Part shown: piece after piece, positions 35,136 through 45,624 of the stretch | How positions within the stretch are numbered: the first letter of the stretch is position 1 | Layout of the letters: every line of letters starts with the position of its first letter | Assembly (NCBI GenBank): GCA_020064725.1 | Contig: JAGTWJ010000001.1 | Coordinates: forward strand, 5,394,001-5,458,000 | DNA length: 64,000 nucleotides | Direction: 5' to 3' | DNA from: Drechslerella dactyloides | Taxonomy: Eukaryota; Ascomycota; Orbiliomycetes; Orbiliales; Orbiliaceae | Notes under the pieces: generated by a model | Databases searched by the model: none | The model's input: the letters and a program-made list of their open reading frames with translations, nothing else | Told to the model about the DNA's origin: nothing | Position numbers and translations under genes: made by a program

Positions 35136-36126
35136 ATGGGCAAGGTGTGCATCGAGTGCAAGTACCCCGTGCCGGTCCTCTACACGACCTCGCAGGCCGC
35201 CTACGACCGCAAGACGGGCAGCCCCGTGCGCCTGACGCAGTGCCCGCGCTGCAAGCACTTTGCCGACAAGTACGTCGAGCACGACTTTGTCGTCCTCTTC
35301 ATCGACCTCGTGCTCATCAAGCCGCAGGTCTACCGCCATCTGCTGTTCAACCGGCTGCAGGTTGCTGAAGACGACAAGCCCGACGTACGTAACCTTCTCC
35401 CAGTTCACCTCTTACTACTCCGTCATTGCGTGTGTATGTTCGTTTATCGGACGAGTGGACGTATACCTAGATGTCTGGATGCATACCTGGATGTGGATGG
35501 ATAAGAGGCTGACAGTGCTGAGATGTAGAGATCCATCATCCGCCTCGGCGTCCTGCTGCTCCTCTTCGACGTCTACCTCACCTGGGCGCGCATCGAAAAA
35601 CAAGCCCCGAGCCCATCGTCCACGTCCACCCTCGGCATCCTAAACCAGCAGCCGATCGTCATCCAATACGTCTTCTTCCTGCTGCTCTGCCTGACGGAAA
35701 CCATCATCTTCCACGCCACGATCCGCACCCTGTCGTTCTACTACTGCGGCTTCCGCAAGCCGAATGCCGTCAGCACGGCGCTGCTGGTCAGCAGCTGCAC
35801 CAAGCTGTTTCCGATCCTGATGGTCATATACGACTACGATGTGCCCGCGGCGGCGAAGAGCGTTGGCTGGGCGGTCGTCGTGAATAACGTCGAGGCGTTG
35901 CGGAGTACGTTTTCCCTTCCATTCTTTTACTCTCTTCTGTGGGGGTGGCTGGTGGTGTGATGAGTGGAGACTGATCGATGTGTGGACAGTCCTGCTGGAT
36001 GTGTCGTACCCCAAGGCGGCGCTGCTGGCCTTCTCGGGCGCGCTGGTGCGGTCCATCTCGACGAATCTGATACTCTACTGGACCGGCCTGCCGACGTCCG
36101 GCTGGGGTTTCGAAGGGTGGGTGTAA
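35136..36126 (+). CDS. ARV1: ER sterol homeostasis protein Arv1
   Basis: Three exons (35136-35384, 35529-35904, 35990-36126) encode 253 residues. The Arv1 zinc-ribbon is at the N-terminus: MGKVCIECKYPVPVLY with C5 and C8, then QCPRCKHFADKYVEHD with C36 and C39, followed by FVVLFIDLVLIKPQVYRHLL. Several membrane segments follow (for example LGVLLLLFDVYLTW and the stretch around YVFFLLLCLTETIIF). Arv1 sits in the ER and affects sterol traffic, sphingolipid levels and GPI-anchor synthesis. ATG 35136 is chosen because it puts the zinc ribbon at the usual position. Divergent from MDM31. The C-terminus is short, as in other fungi. Confidence 0.92.
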
Positions 36127-36638
36127 CACAACATACCCAGCCTTGATATCGATAATTTGTGCAATTGTAATATAGACGAGGAGTACAGGGTGGGATGGGA
36201 TGGGATGGGACGGCATTCTTATGAAAAAGGCGCATACGGGGCACGGTTCTACGTATACATACGTTATAAACGGCGAGATGTATTCCAAAAAGTATTCCAA
36301 GGAGCTGCATGCATGCAAAAAGGGTCGACAGTACGCCTGCAAATGAAATGGCCAAACAACCGCTACCACGCTAGCTAGTATACCCCCGGGCGTGCGTACG
36401 TCTATCCATCCATCCATTCATCCGCACACGGTATATGCTGCCCGGCCCGATGCAAATACCCTACCCACCCTACCCTACCCATAAACCGACCGACCGACCG
36501 ACCGACAACAAAAATACGACGCTGGATTCGAAATCTAGTAGTACACGATATATATCCCTGCAAGGAACCGACCGACCGATCGAGAACGATGGATGGCAGA
36601 TGGATTCGGCGAAGGGGGTTGTGGTGGAGTGGAGCCGT
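36127..36638. other. Convergent intergenic region ARV1 / VMA9
   Basis: 512 bp with several simple repeats: GGGAT near 36190-36206, an overlapping pair of TGCATGCA palindromes at 36306-36317, TACCC-rich sequence near 36460-36480 and (CCGA)5 at 36486-36505. No gene is seen. Confidence 0.6.
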
Positions 36639-37224
36639 CTATTCGATGTACTCCTTGCGAAAGTCGGAGGCGGAGGGTCTTATAAGCGGATTCAGTTGCG
36701 AGAGGAATGTCAGGGCTGCAAGATCCGTCAGCAAGAATACACCAAGATAGAGAGGAGATGTAGTAAAGGTGACAGGATATACGCACCCCACATCAGATAC
36801 GTGCAGACGACGGTGAGGAGGATGGAGCTTCGCCAGACACTGTTCGTTCGTCCCCCAGCCACCGGTCAGCAAAATGCACCCGTAATCACCAGAATCCCCG
36901 GCCACCGCTGCCACCCCGGCAGCCTGCCGTCCAAATCCACAATGTAGACCGCTCGAGGCCGTCGTGTAGGCGTTCGGAGGAGAGAGGGTATAGATAGAGG
37001 GTGTGTTTGTGTGTGTGGGGGACGTACGTGAGGTTCTCCCCCTTGGGCGCGAAGATGTATCCGACGACGGCGATGACGATGCAGACGGCCAGGCCGACGA
37101 AGATGCTGTAACTGTTCCTCGTAAACCCATCAGCATACGACACGATACGGTGCAAGATGACAGCTGTACCGTCAGCGTCAGCGAGCGAGAGGGGAGGGGA
37201 GGGGAGAGCGTACCCGTTGGCCAT
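36639..37224 (-). CDS. VMA9: V-type ATPase subunit e (Vma9)
   Basis: Four exons (37224-37214, 37111-37028, 36839-36787, 36715-36639) encode only 74 residues: MANG, then YSIFVGLAVCIVIAVVGYIF (first membrane helix), APKGEN, TVWRSS, a second helix through CTYLMW, and a tail ending SDFRKEYIE. PKGEN-TxWR and the two helices are the subunit e signature. Subunit e is a small hydrophobic part of the Vo sector of the vacuolar proton pump. The first exon is 11 nt and every exon is under 90 nt, so automatic annotation would easily miss this gene. All junctions keep frame and reproduce the family sequence. It shares a 255-bp divergent promoter with the thioesterase. Confidence 0.93.
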
Positions 37225-37479
37225 GGTGCGAGATGAGATGCTGTCGGTCGCGGTGGTTTGGACTGTCCGTTACGTAGTAGTTTCGGCGATGGTGAGACGG
37301 ACGGCTGGCTGGCTGGGCTATTCTGGCGGGCAGGGGTTGCGGGTAAAAATCTCGGCGCAACAACAGGACGCCGACTTGGGTTTTATGCTGTTTTCTGCCT
37401 CGGGCGGCACTTTTGCATTAGCATTTCTCGGCGGCCCCGACGACATCCTCTCGACGGCAGATTGAGATATAATAATATC

Positions 37480-38325
37480 ATGCGTCCGGCCATGCAACCG
37501 GCCAGGCGCCTCTTCTTCTTCTCCTCCTCCTCATCCTTATCCTTATCCGCCGGCTCTCGCTGCTCGTTGTCTGCTGCGACTCGGATTCGGACCCCGCGAC
37601 GTCTCCCGTCGAGATCGATTCTAGCCCCCCCATGGACGACGCTATCACGCCCGCTTCACACTTCCACCCACCGTCCGTTCGCCGCCAGTCAAGCTGTCGC
37701 GATGTCCGACGACGGCAAGCCCGCCGAGCAGACGCCGGTCGCCACGACCAATGGGCCCTCCGAGCTGGACCAGACGCTGCTCTCGCGGCTGAGGGACACG
37801 CCGTTCCGACAGCCCGAGAGCCTGGATTCGTCCTCCTCCAGCGGCATGATCAGCTCCGTACGCTCATTCTCCCTACAAGACACACTACGCTCGTACAACC
37901 GCTAATACATTTACAATCAGTGGGGAAAGGACATCTACTCGGGCCTCAACCCGGTCAAGGCATCGCTATACCCGTACCCGGCCGCCACCTACACCTTCTA
38001 CGTCGAGCCCCGCTACGCCAACCTCTCGGGAAACCTGCACGGCGGCGCGGCCGCCACGATCTTCGACATCGCGACGACGATGACGCTCGCGCTGGTGCAG
38101 AAGCCCGAGTTCTGGGAATACTGGGGCGTCACCCGCACGCTCAACTGCTCCTACCTGCGGCCCGTGCAGACGAACAAGTACGTGACGATACACTGCGAGA
38201 TCATCGGGATCGGGAAGCGGCTGGCGCATATACGCGGCCAGATGAAGGATAAGGAGGGGCGGATACTGATCACGTGCGAGCACGATAAGGTCAACATTGA
38301 CGGCAAGGTGTTTGCCAAGCTGTGA
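37480..38325 (+). CDS. Hotdog-fold thioesterase (PaaI/ACOT13-like), probably mitochondrial
   Basis: Two exons (37480-37857, 37921-38325) encode 260 residues. The first ~75 residues are Arg/Ser/Leu-rich with almost no acidic residues (RRLFFFSSSSSLSLSAGSR), as in a mitochondrial presequence. The second exon carries a PaaI-type hotdog domain: NLHGGAAATIFDIATTMTL, with the HGG at 166-168 and D175, nine residues after the His as in human ACOT13/THEM2, followed by the beta-sheet VTRTLNCSYLRPVQTNKYV. Such enzymes hydrolyse acyl-CoA thioesters. The chain-length preference cannot be told. A second Met within the exon could give a shorter cytosolic form. Confidence 0.88.
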
Positions 38326-38880
38326 ACCCGATGTTGAGATGGTGGATTGTATATATTAAATCATGAGGCGATGTGTATGAGTGTCTATAGATGTATATTA
38401 TGCGGGATCGCGGTCCACGAATCATCACACCACATACTTCCCATTCACTTACCATCTTCAGTCCACTAACTTTATAAAGCGTCCTGCGAAGCGGCCATCT
38501 TGACACTGTAATAAACGAGCAAAGTATAGCGGCTAAATTATAAATGACAGCTTGTAGACCTGACGGCCATGTACATATGTGGGCGCAAACGAGCGTTCGC
38601 GCTGCTTACTTGTCACAACGCGGTTTTGCGCACACTTGCAACAGGACAGCTATATAAAACACACTCCTCCCCCACCCGACTCCTCCGCCCACAATCACCT
38701 CGCATCCTCCGTCCGTTCGATCACTTCCTCTTCGGATTCTATTACTGCCCTGATATTACTTCACACGATAACATAGGTCGAGTTTACCGTCCGTCTCGGC
38801 CTCTGACGACACTGCAGCACAACAGCTGTTAATCGAGCTACTTCGCTACCTTTCAGCACCGATAATATTCTACTATCGCC
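38326..38880 (+). promoter_or_regulatory. Promoter of the TMEM19-like gene with TATA box
   Basis: A TATATAAA box at 38651-38658 lies 223 bp before the ATG at 38881 and is followed by C/T-rich sequence typical of a fungal leader. The first part of the interval is the thioesterase 3' UTR. No other gene is seen. Confidence 0.5.
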
Positions 38881-40090
38881 ATGCACCCGCTATTATCCGG
38901 GTCGCTGATCGCCTACATCTCGTACCGGGCGCACTCGCACAAGTCGCTGACGCCCTCGGGCATCCTCGCCGCGCTGCTGACGAGTATCGTGCACGCCGTG
39001 CACCCGTGGTCGACGCTGAACATATGTCTGCTGTTCGGCTTCTACCTCACCGCGAACTGTGCGTCTCTCCCTCTCCCATTCACCTCTATCCATCCCATCT
39101 CTATTGATCTAACTGAGGAGGATATCATGATGCTAACTGTGATTGTATTATGCAGCTGCGACGAAGTACAAGCATGCGGTCAAGGAGCGGCTGACGGTGT
39201 CCTCGACGGGCTCCAGCGCCTCGGCGACACGGACGCACGTTCAGGTTCTCGCGAACTCGATATGCGCCAGCGTGCTGATTCTGGCGCATTACGCGGCCGT
39301 CCGGGGGGATCTGAAGGACGGGGTGCCCGTTGTCTTTTCGCTGGCGGCGGGCCGCTGGCGGGACGCGTTGATGGTTGGCGTTATGACGTATGTTTCTTCT
39401 CGCTCCTTCCTATTGTTATGTTCTTCGCGAAACGTATACGTACGCCTTGTGCGTATGTGTGTGCATGTTTTACATTTAATGTAGGTGAGAGTTTGGGTGC
39501 TGACGGCGTGCGTGCGTGGATGCAGACAATACGCGGCCGTGCTTTCGGACACGCTTTCATCGGAGCTCGGTATACTAGCCCGCTCACCGCCCCGGCTCGT
39601 CTACAACCCCCTTCGCACCGTGCCACCCGGCACCAACGGCGGCGTCACGCTCGCGGGACTGCTAGCCGGCACGACGGGCAGCCTGTTCATCGCGCTCGTC
39701 TCCATCCTCGCCACGCCGTTCGACGCATCGCACGACGCGACGTTCAAGGTTACCCTTGCGGCTGTCGTAACGGCGGCAGGCGTGGCGGGCACGCTGCTGG
39801 ACTCGCTGCTCGGCGCGACGATGCAGGCGAGCGTGGTGGACACGAAGGCCGGCAAGATTGTCGAGAGCCCCGGTGGGGAGAAGGTGCTCGTGAAGAGCAC
39901 GAGTTGGTCGCCCGGTGGTGCTGCTGCTGTCCGGCGGCGGAAGGAGGTGAAGAGTGAGGAGAGCGAGCGGAGTTCGGGGAGGAGGGTGCTGGTTGGGCGG
40001 GATCTGTTGGATAACAATGCGGTGAATGTGGCGATGGCTGCGGCGATGGCTGTCGCGGGGGTCGCGTGGGGGTGGCGCTACACGCTGTAG
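38881..40090 (+). CDS. TMEM19/DUF92-family membrane protein
   Basis: Three exons (38881-39058, 39156-39387, 39526-40090) encode 324 residues. The protein has several hydrophobic segments: SGILAALLTSIVHAVHPW and LNICLLFGFYLTAN near the N-terminus, LANSICASVLILAHYAA in the middle, and NAVNVAMAAAMAVAGVAWGW at the end. The conserved DUF92 blocks are KYKHAVKERL, the YAAVLSDTLSSELGIL segment, and GTNGGVTLAGLLAGTTGSL, all in the family order. The family includes plant VTE6 (phytyl-phosphate kinase) and animal TMEM19 of unknown role, so a lipid-phosphate kinase function is possible but unproven. Donor and acceptor sites are canonical. Confidence 0.87.
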
Positions 40091-40537
40091 ATGGGTTATA
40101 TTTTATCCTTCAAGATATGCTGGCGGTTGTGGGAATATTCGAATGCATATACGGCGGGGTGGAAAAGTGTATTTGATATAATGTTTAGGACGGACGGTCT
40201 ATGTATAGAGTCATGTCTCAGCAATGACAGCGATAGATGGAATCTTAAACTGTCGAATCAACATGGCCTTCTCGAACACAAATATGGCACTGCGTCACCA
40301 ATGGATAGGATATCAAGTTTGCATTATTGGATATACCTAGCTACCAGCCTCCTCATCGTTTAATTCGTCTGGATCGTGCTTGCACTTTATATACGCGTTG
40401 AAGCTGTTGCAGAATGCACCAGGGCCTGCTAAATCGAATCGAGCACCCTTGTCCGGAGCTCGTACCGTGGCGTTCTCGCCGTCGTCGGCGCCAAGCGGGC
40501 CTGATTGTGTGATTTCGATGGCGTCCGTTAATTCATG

Positions 40538-40550
40538 TTCGCGAAGGTTC
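40538..40550. promoter_or_regulatory. Heat-shock element upstream of LON
   Basis: TTCGCGAAGGTTC is a perfect three-unit heat-shock element (TTCnnGAAnnTTC), 323 bp before the LON ATG at 40873. Yeast PIM1 is heat-inducible, so an Hsf1 site here fits. Binding is inferred. Confidence 0.55.
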
Positions 40551-40872
40551 GATCGTGGCGGCCGCGTTACTAATTCAATGCTGCCGCCGCCATCTCGATG
40601 CCCATCGCTGAATTCAAACAGCACCGCTCGGACCGAAGACCTCTGCGCTTGCCAGTGATATCATCTTGCCCATCTCATCGACGGCTTGCCTCCTTCAGCA
40701 GGAATCCACATTCCACAGTCGATTCTCGCGGCCGATTGCGTCGACGTTGGATCGGTATACATACAGTCTCGGCTAACGTTACCTCACGGATCCAAAAAGT
40801 AAAACCTCACCCACCTGTTATCCAACCTCGCTCGCCCGACCTTGCATCCCGAAACTCTCCCCACGCTTCACA

Positions 40873-43800
40873 ATGCTCAACGGACGAGTCGCAGGCCGAG
40901 CCCTGCGCTCTCGCCCTCCGTCGGCATCACCATCGCTGAGCGTCCGCTCCTACTCCCGCCTGCCGAATGCTGCCACCGCTCGACACCCACGCTTATCGCG
41001 GCGGGACCCCTCGGCTCCTGCCGACCTCGCTCGCCGCCTGCTCGCCGACGGGCCCGCGATACCGCAGCCGTGGTCGCCCTACGCGCCGCCGTTCCGGTTA
41101 CGTTCGCGAACCTTCACGTCATCCGCCGTCCGATTGGACAAAGAGCTGCCGGAAACACCTGACGAAGCTGCCGTCACGACGGAGCAGCAGCACGACGAGC
41201 ACGAACGACAGGCGGCGAAGAAGTCCGGATCGGACTCGAAAAACACTTCATCCGGCGGCTCAAAGTCGTCGTCGGGCAGCGGCGCCGCAGCCTCATCCGG
41301 GTCTTCCTCCTCCGCCCCGCCGTCCAGCAACAACTCGAACAACGGCAACAATGGCGACGCCGCCAGCAAGAATGCGAAGCCGAACCTGCTCTCGAAGCCG
41401 CAGGTGCCCGAGATCTACCCGCAGGTGATGGCCATCCCGATCGCGAAGCGGCCGCTGTTCCCGGGCTTCTACAAGGCCGTCACGATCCGCGACCCATCCG
41501 TCACCGCCGCGATCCACGAGATGCTGAAGCGCGGACAGCCGTACGTTGGCGTCTTCCTGTTCAAGGACGAGAATATGGATGCGGACACCATCTCGTCAGC
41601 GGAGGAGGTGCACGATGTGGGTGTCTTTGCGCAGATTACCAGCATCTTCCCCGTGTCGGGTGAGGAGCACAGCTTGACGGCGGTGCTGTACCCGCATCGA
41701 CGGATAAAGCTGTCGAGATTGCTGCCGCCGAAGGATAAGGCTGCTGCTGCTGCTGCTACTGCCGCTGCTACTGCCGGCGATGGTACGACGGCTACGGCTA
41801 CGGCTACGGCTACGATTACAGAGGTGGAGTCCAAGAATACGTCTACGAGCGGGCTGGAGGAGGATTCCACGTCCGCGCAGGTTGTCACGACGCCGAAGCG
41901 CTCGGAAGACGGGTCGACGGAGCCGACAGGGGATGTGGTCGCCTCGTTCGAGGAAACCGCAGCGGATATCGAGCCGCAAAAGACAGCGACGCCATCACAC
42001 ACCTCCTACGCGACCGCCTTCTTGCAGAGATTCAACGTCTCCCTCGTTGACGTCGAGAACCTGACCGAGCTGCCGCACGACCGCAAGAGCCCGATCATCA
42101 AGGCCGTAACGTCGGAGATCGTCAGTGTGTTCAAGGACATCGCCAACATGAACCCGCTCTTCCGCGACCAGATCTCCACATTCCAGATGTCCCACTCCGC
42201 CGGCAACGTGATCGAAGAGCCCGCCAAGCTCGCGGATTTCGCCGCCGCCGTCGCCTCCGCGGAGGTGAAAGAACTGCAAGAGGTCCTCGAGACCCTCGAC
42301 GTCGAGGACCGGCTGCACAAGGCGCTCGTCGTGCTCAAGAAGGAGCTCATGAACGCGGAGCTGCAGAGCAAGATCGCCAAGGACGTCGAGCAGAAGATCC
42401 AGAAGCGGCAGCGCGAGTACTGGCTGATGGAGCAGATGAAGGGCATCCGGCGCGAGCTCGGCATCGAAAGCGACGGCAAGGACAAGCTGATCGAGAAGTT
42501 CAAGGAAAAAGCCGCAAAGCTCGCCATGCCGGAGGCGGTCAAGAAGGTCTTCGATGAGGAGCTTAACAAGCTGTCGCATCTCGAGGCCGTCGCGTCCGAG
42601 TTCAACGTCACGCGGAACTACCTCGACTGGCTGACGCAGATCCCCTGGGGCCAGCGCAGCGCGGAGAACTACAGCATCCGCAACGCGATGAAGGTGCTCG
42701 ACGAGGACCACCACGGTCTCAAGGACGTGAAGGACCGGATTCTCGAATTCATCGCCGTCGGCAAGCTGCGCGGCGGCGTCGAGGGGAAGATCCTCTGCTT
42801 CGTCGGCCCGCCGGGCGTCGGCAAGACCTCCATCGGCAAGTCCATCGCGCGCGCGGTGCAACGCGAGTTCTACCGCTTCAGCGTCGGCGGGCTCACGGAC
42901 GTCGCGGAGATTAAGGGCCACAGACGGACGTACGTCGGCGCCCTACCCGGCCGTATCATCCAGGCGCTGAAGAAATGCCAGACGGAGAACCCGCTCATCC
43001 TCATCGACGAGGTGGACAAGATTGGGCGCGGGCACCAGGGCGACCCGGCGTCCGCGCTGCTCGAGCTGTTGGATCCGGAGCAGAACAACGCGTTTCTGGA
43101 CCACTACATGGACGTGCCCGTGGATTTGAGCAAGGTGCTGTTCGTGTGCACGGCCAACATGGCGGACACGATCCCGCGGCCGCTGCTGGACCGGATGGAG
43201 ATGATCGAGCTGAGCGGGTATGTCGCCGACGAGAAGATGGCGATTGCGGAGCGGTATCTGGCGCCGCAGGCCAAGACGCTCAGCGGGCTGGATAAGGTGG
43301 ATGTCGACCTGACGAAGGACGCGATGGAGGAGCTGATCAAGAGCTACTGTCGCGAGAGCGGTGTCCGCAACCTCAAGAAGCAGGTACGTCATCACTCCCT
43401 TCCTTATTTTCATTGATGTACGCTGACGGGTATTGATGTTCTACAGATCGAAAAGGTGTACCGCAAGGCGGCGCTGAAGATCGTGCAGGACATCGGCGAA
43501 GACGTCCTCTCCGAGGACAAGGCGCTCACGGAAGAAGGCAAGCAAGCACAGCAGGAGACCGCGGAAAAGGCCCAGCAGATCGCAGACCCGGCTTCGGACG
43601 CGAAGCCCGCCACAGCGGAAACCCCGCGCGTGCCGCTCGAGGTCCCCGACACCGTCCACGTAACCATCAACCGGGACAACCTGAAAGACTACGTTGGCCC
43701 GCCAGTCTACACCAGCGACCGACTCTACGAGGCTACGCCACCGGGCGTCACGATGGGCCTCGCATGGACGCAACTCGGCGGCTCGGCGCTCTACGTTGAA

Positions 43801-44525
43801 AGCATCCTCGAGTCAGCGCTGGACTCGGACTCCCGCCCGGGTCTCGAGCGGACGGGCAACCTGCAGAACGTGATGAAGGAGTCCACCGCGATAGCGTACT
43901 CGTTCGCCAAGTCCTTCATGGTGAAGACGTTCCCGGAGAACCGGTTCCTGGAGAAGGCGCGGGTGCACCTGCATTGTCCTGAGGGCGCGGTGCCGAAGGA
44001 TGGGCCGTCGGCGGGTATCACGATGGCGACGAGCCTGTTGAGCTTGGCGCTCGATCAGCCGGTGAGTCCGACGGTGGCGATGACGGGCGAGTTGACGGTG
44101 ACGGGCAAGGTGCTCCGGATCGGTGGGTTGCGGGAGAAGACGGTGGCTGCGAAGCGCAGCGGGGCGTCGACGGTGATTTTCCCGGCGGACAACATGTCGG
44201 ATTGGCTCGAGCTGCCGGAGGTACGTATCACCCTTCACCCCTCCTCACCTTTATATACCCCTTCTCTACTATGTATGAGTGTGGGAGTACATGCTAACGG
44301 GGGTTTTGACGGCAGAATATCAAGGAAGGCCTCGAAGGCAAGCCGGTCAGCTGGTACACGGAGGTGTTCGACATCGTTTTCCCATCCGTCGACGCGGCGC
44401 GGGCGAATAACCTGTGGAAGGAGCAGCTGAAGAAGAAGCCGCATGGCGCCTCGAAGGAAGAGCCGGAGTCCCTGGAGGTCGACATGGACGAGGGCGAGGA
44501 CCACAACAGTCGGACGATCGGCTAG
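40873..44525 (+). CDS. PIM1: Mitochondrial Lon protease (Pim1)
   Basis: Three exons (40873-43383, 43447-44220, 44316-44525) encode 1164 residues. The N-terminus is an Arg-rich presequence (MLNGRVAGRALRSRPP). The Lon N-domain follows a Ser/Asn-rich linker and is interrupted by a ~90-residue low-complexity insert (Ala/Thr runs, ~290-375). The AAA+ module has Walker A GPPGVGKT at 645-652 and Walker B LILIDEVDK near 709-717. The protease domain holds the catalytic dyad S1025 (PKDGPSAG) and K1068 (GGLREK), spaced 43 residues as in E. coli Lon. It degrades misfolded and regulatory proteins in the matrix and is required for mtDNA maintenance in yeast. The C-terminus ends in an acidic tail. Confidence 0.97.
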
Positions 44526-45624
44526 GCTGCACGATTGCTTGCCCGGCGGTCCGTGCCTGTCTGGTTTGTATAAATGTGACATATGGGAGTATATATAGCT
44601 ACACGCGGCGGCTATCGATATTGTTCTCGTCAGCCCTGTTTTCCGTCTTGTCCTTGTTGATTGTTTTACACGGTTGATACATACAGAGCATAGATGCACT
44701 AGATGGGGCGTTTAGAGACGGCTGACGCCGCAGCTGGCTATCGCATCGCATCTGCATAGGTACATCCCTTTCTTTTTCCTTCCTTGCAAGATCAATTTAA
44801 TCATGATCAGGCGATTGGGCGCATGTTTGTGTTTTTTCTCTCGACATCGTTGTTGGGGTCTACTGACGCTTTTCTTTCGATACACGGAGTGTATTATATT
44901 TCGTTACCTGTACATGTATCTCTGCTCTGCGTCCACGGTCGTTATACCAGACTGTGGCATCCGTGTATATACCACCATCCATCCGCCGGCTTGAACAAAT
45001 TCAAGCAAATGTACATACATCCTATCCTATCCATCCATCCATCCATCTACCTAGACCTAGGTATATATGCACGACGTTCCGAGCATGCGCGATCTATACG
45101 ATACGCTCGATCGATGGAAGCAAACACCCACCGGGCGAATCGAATCAGACATGCATGCATGCGATCGATCGATCCCGCAGCCGTACCGTGCCGCACGGAA
45201 GAATCCGACGCAAGGGGCGCTCGTATAATACGTTACGCCGTACCGTGCCTCGATCGTGCGTACACGTTGAATTTTCCCACAGGACGACGTGCAGCGGCGC
45301 GTTGGTAAGCTAGCCTGCATAAATACCTACTACTAGTTCCCTCTGCATGCAACGTCCTGTCCTGTGTCCCCAACCTCACTCGTCCGTCTCGTCCACCCGG
45401 ATTTAAACGTCTATATCTCCACCCCTGGCTGACATTGCTGACGACGGCGGCGGTCTACCGTACATTCATTCTACGATCCGCCTTCTGCAAGTGTACACTG
45501 TAGCTATAACGCCGCTTTCACCGCACGTGCATAGCACATTCCAGAGCGCCGGCATCAAGGTAACCAACTTTACATGACCGATTGATCGATCGATCGATCG
45601 ATTGATACTTCTATACCGCGCACG
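44526..45624. other. Intergenic region LON / ORC4
   Basis: About 1.1 kb with the LON 3' UTR and the ORC4 promoter. It contains (CCAT)n repeats near 45030-45048, TGCATGCA palindromes at 45152 and 45344, and a (GATC) run at 45584-45602 that ends 22 bp before the ORC4 ATG. No additional gene is seen. Confidence 0.55.
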
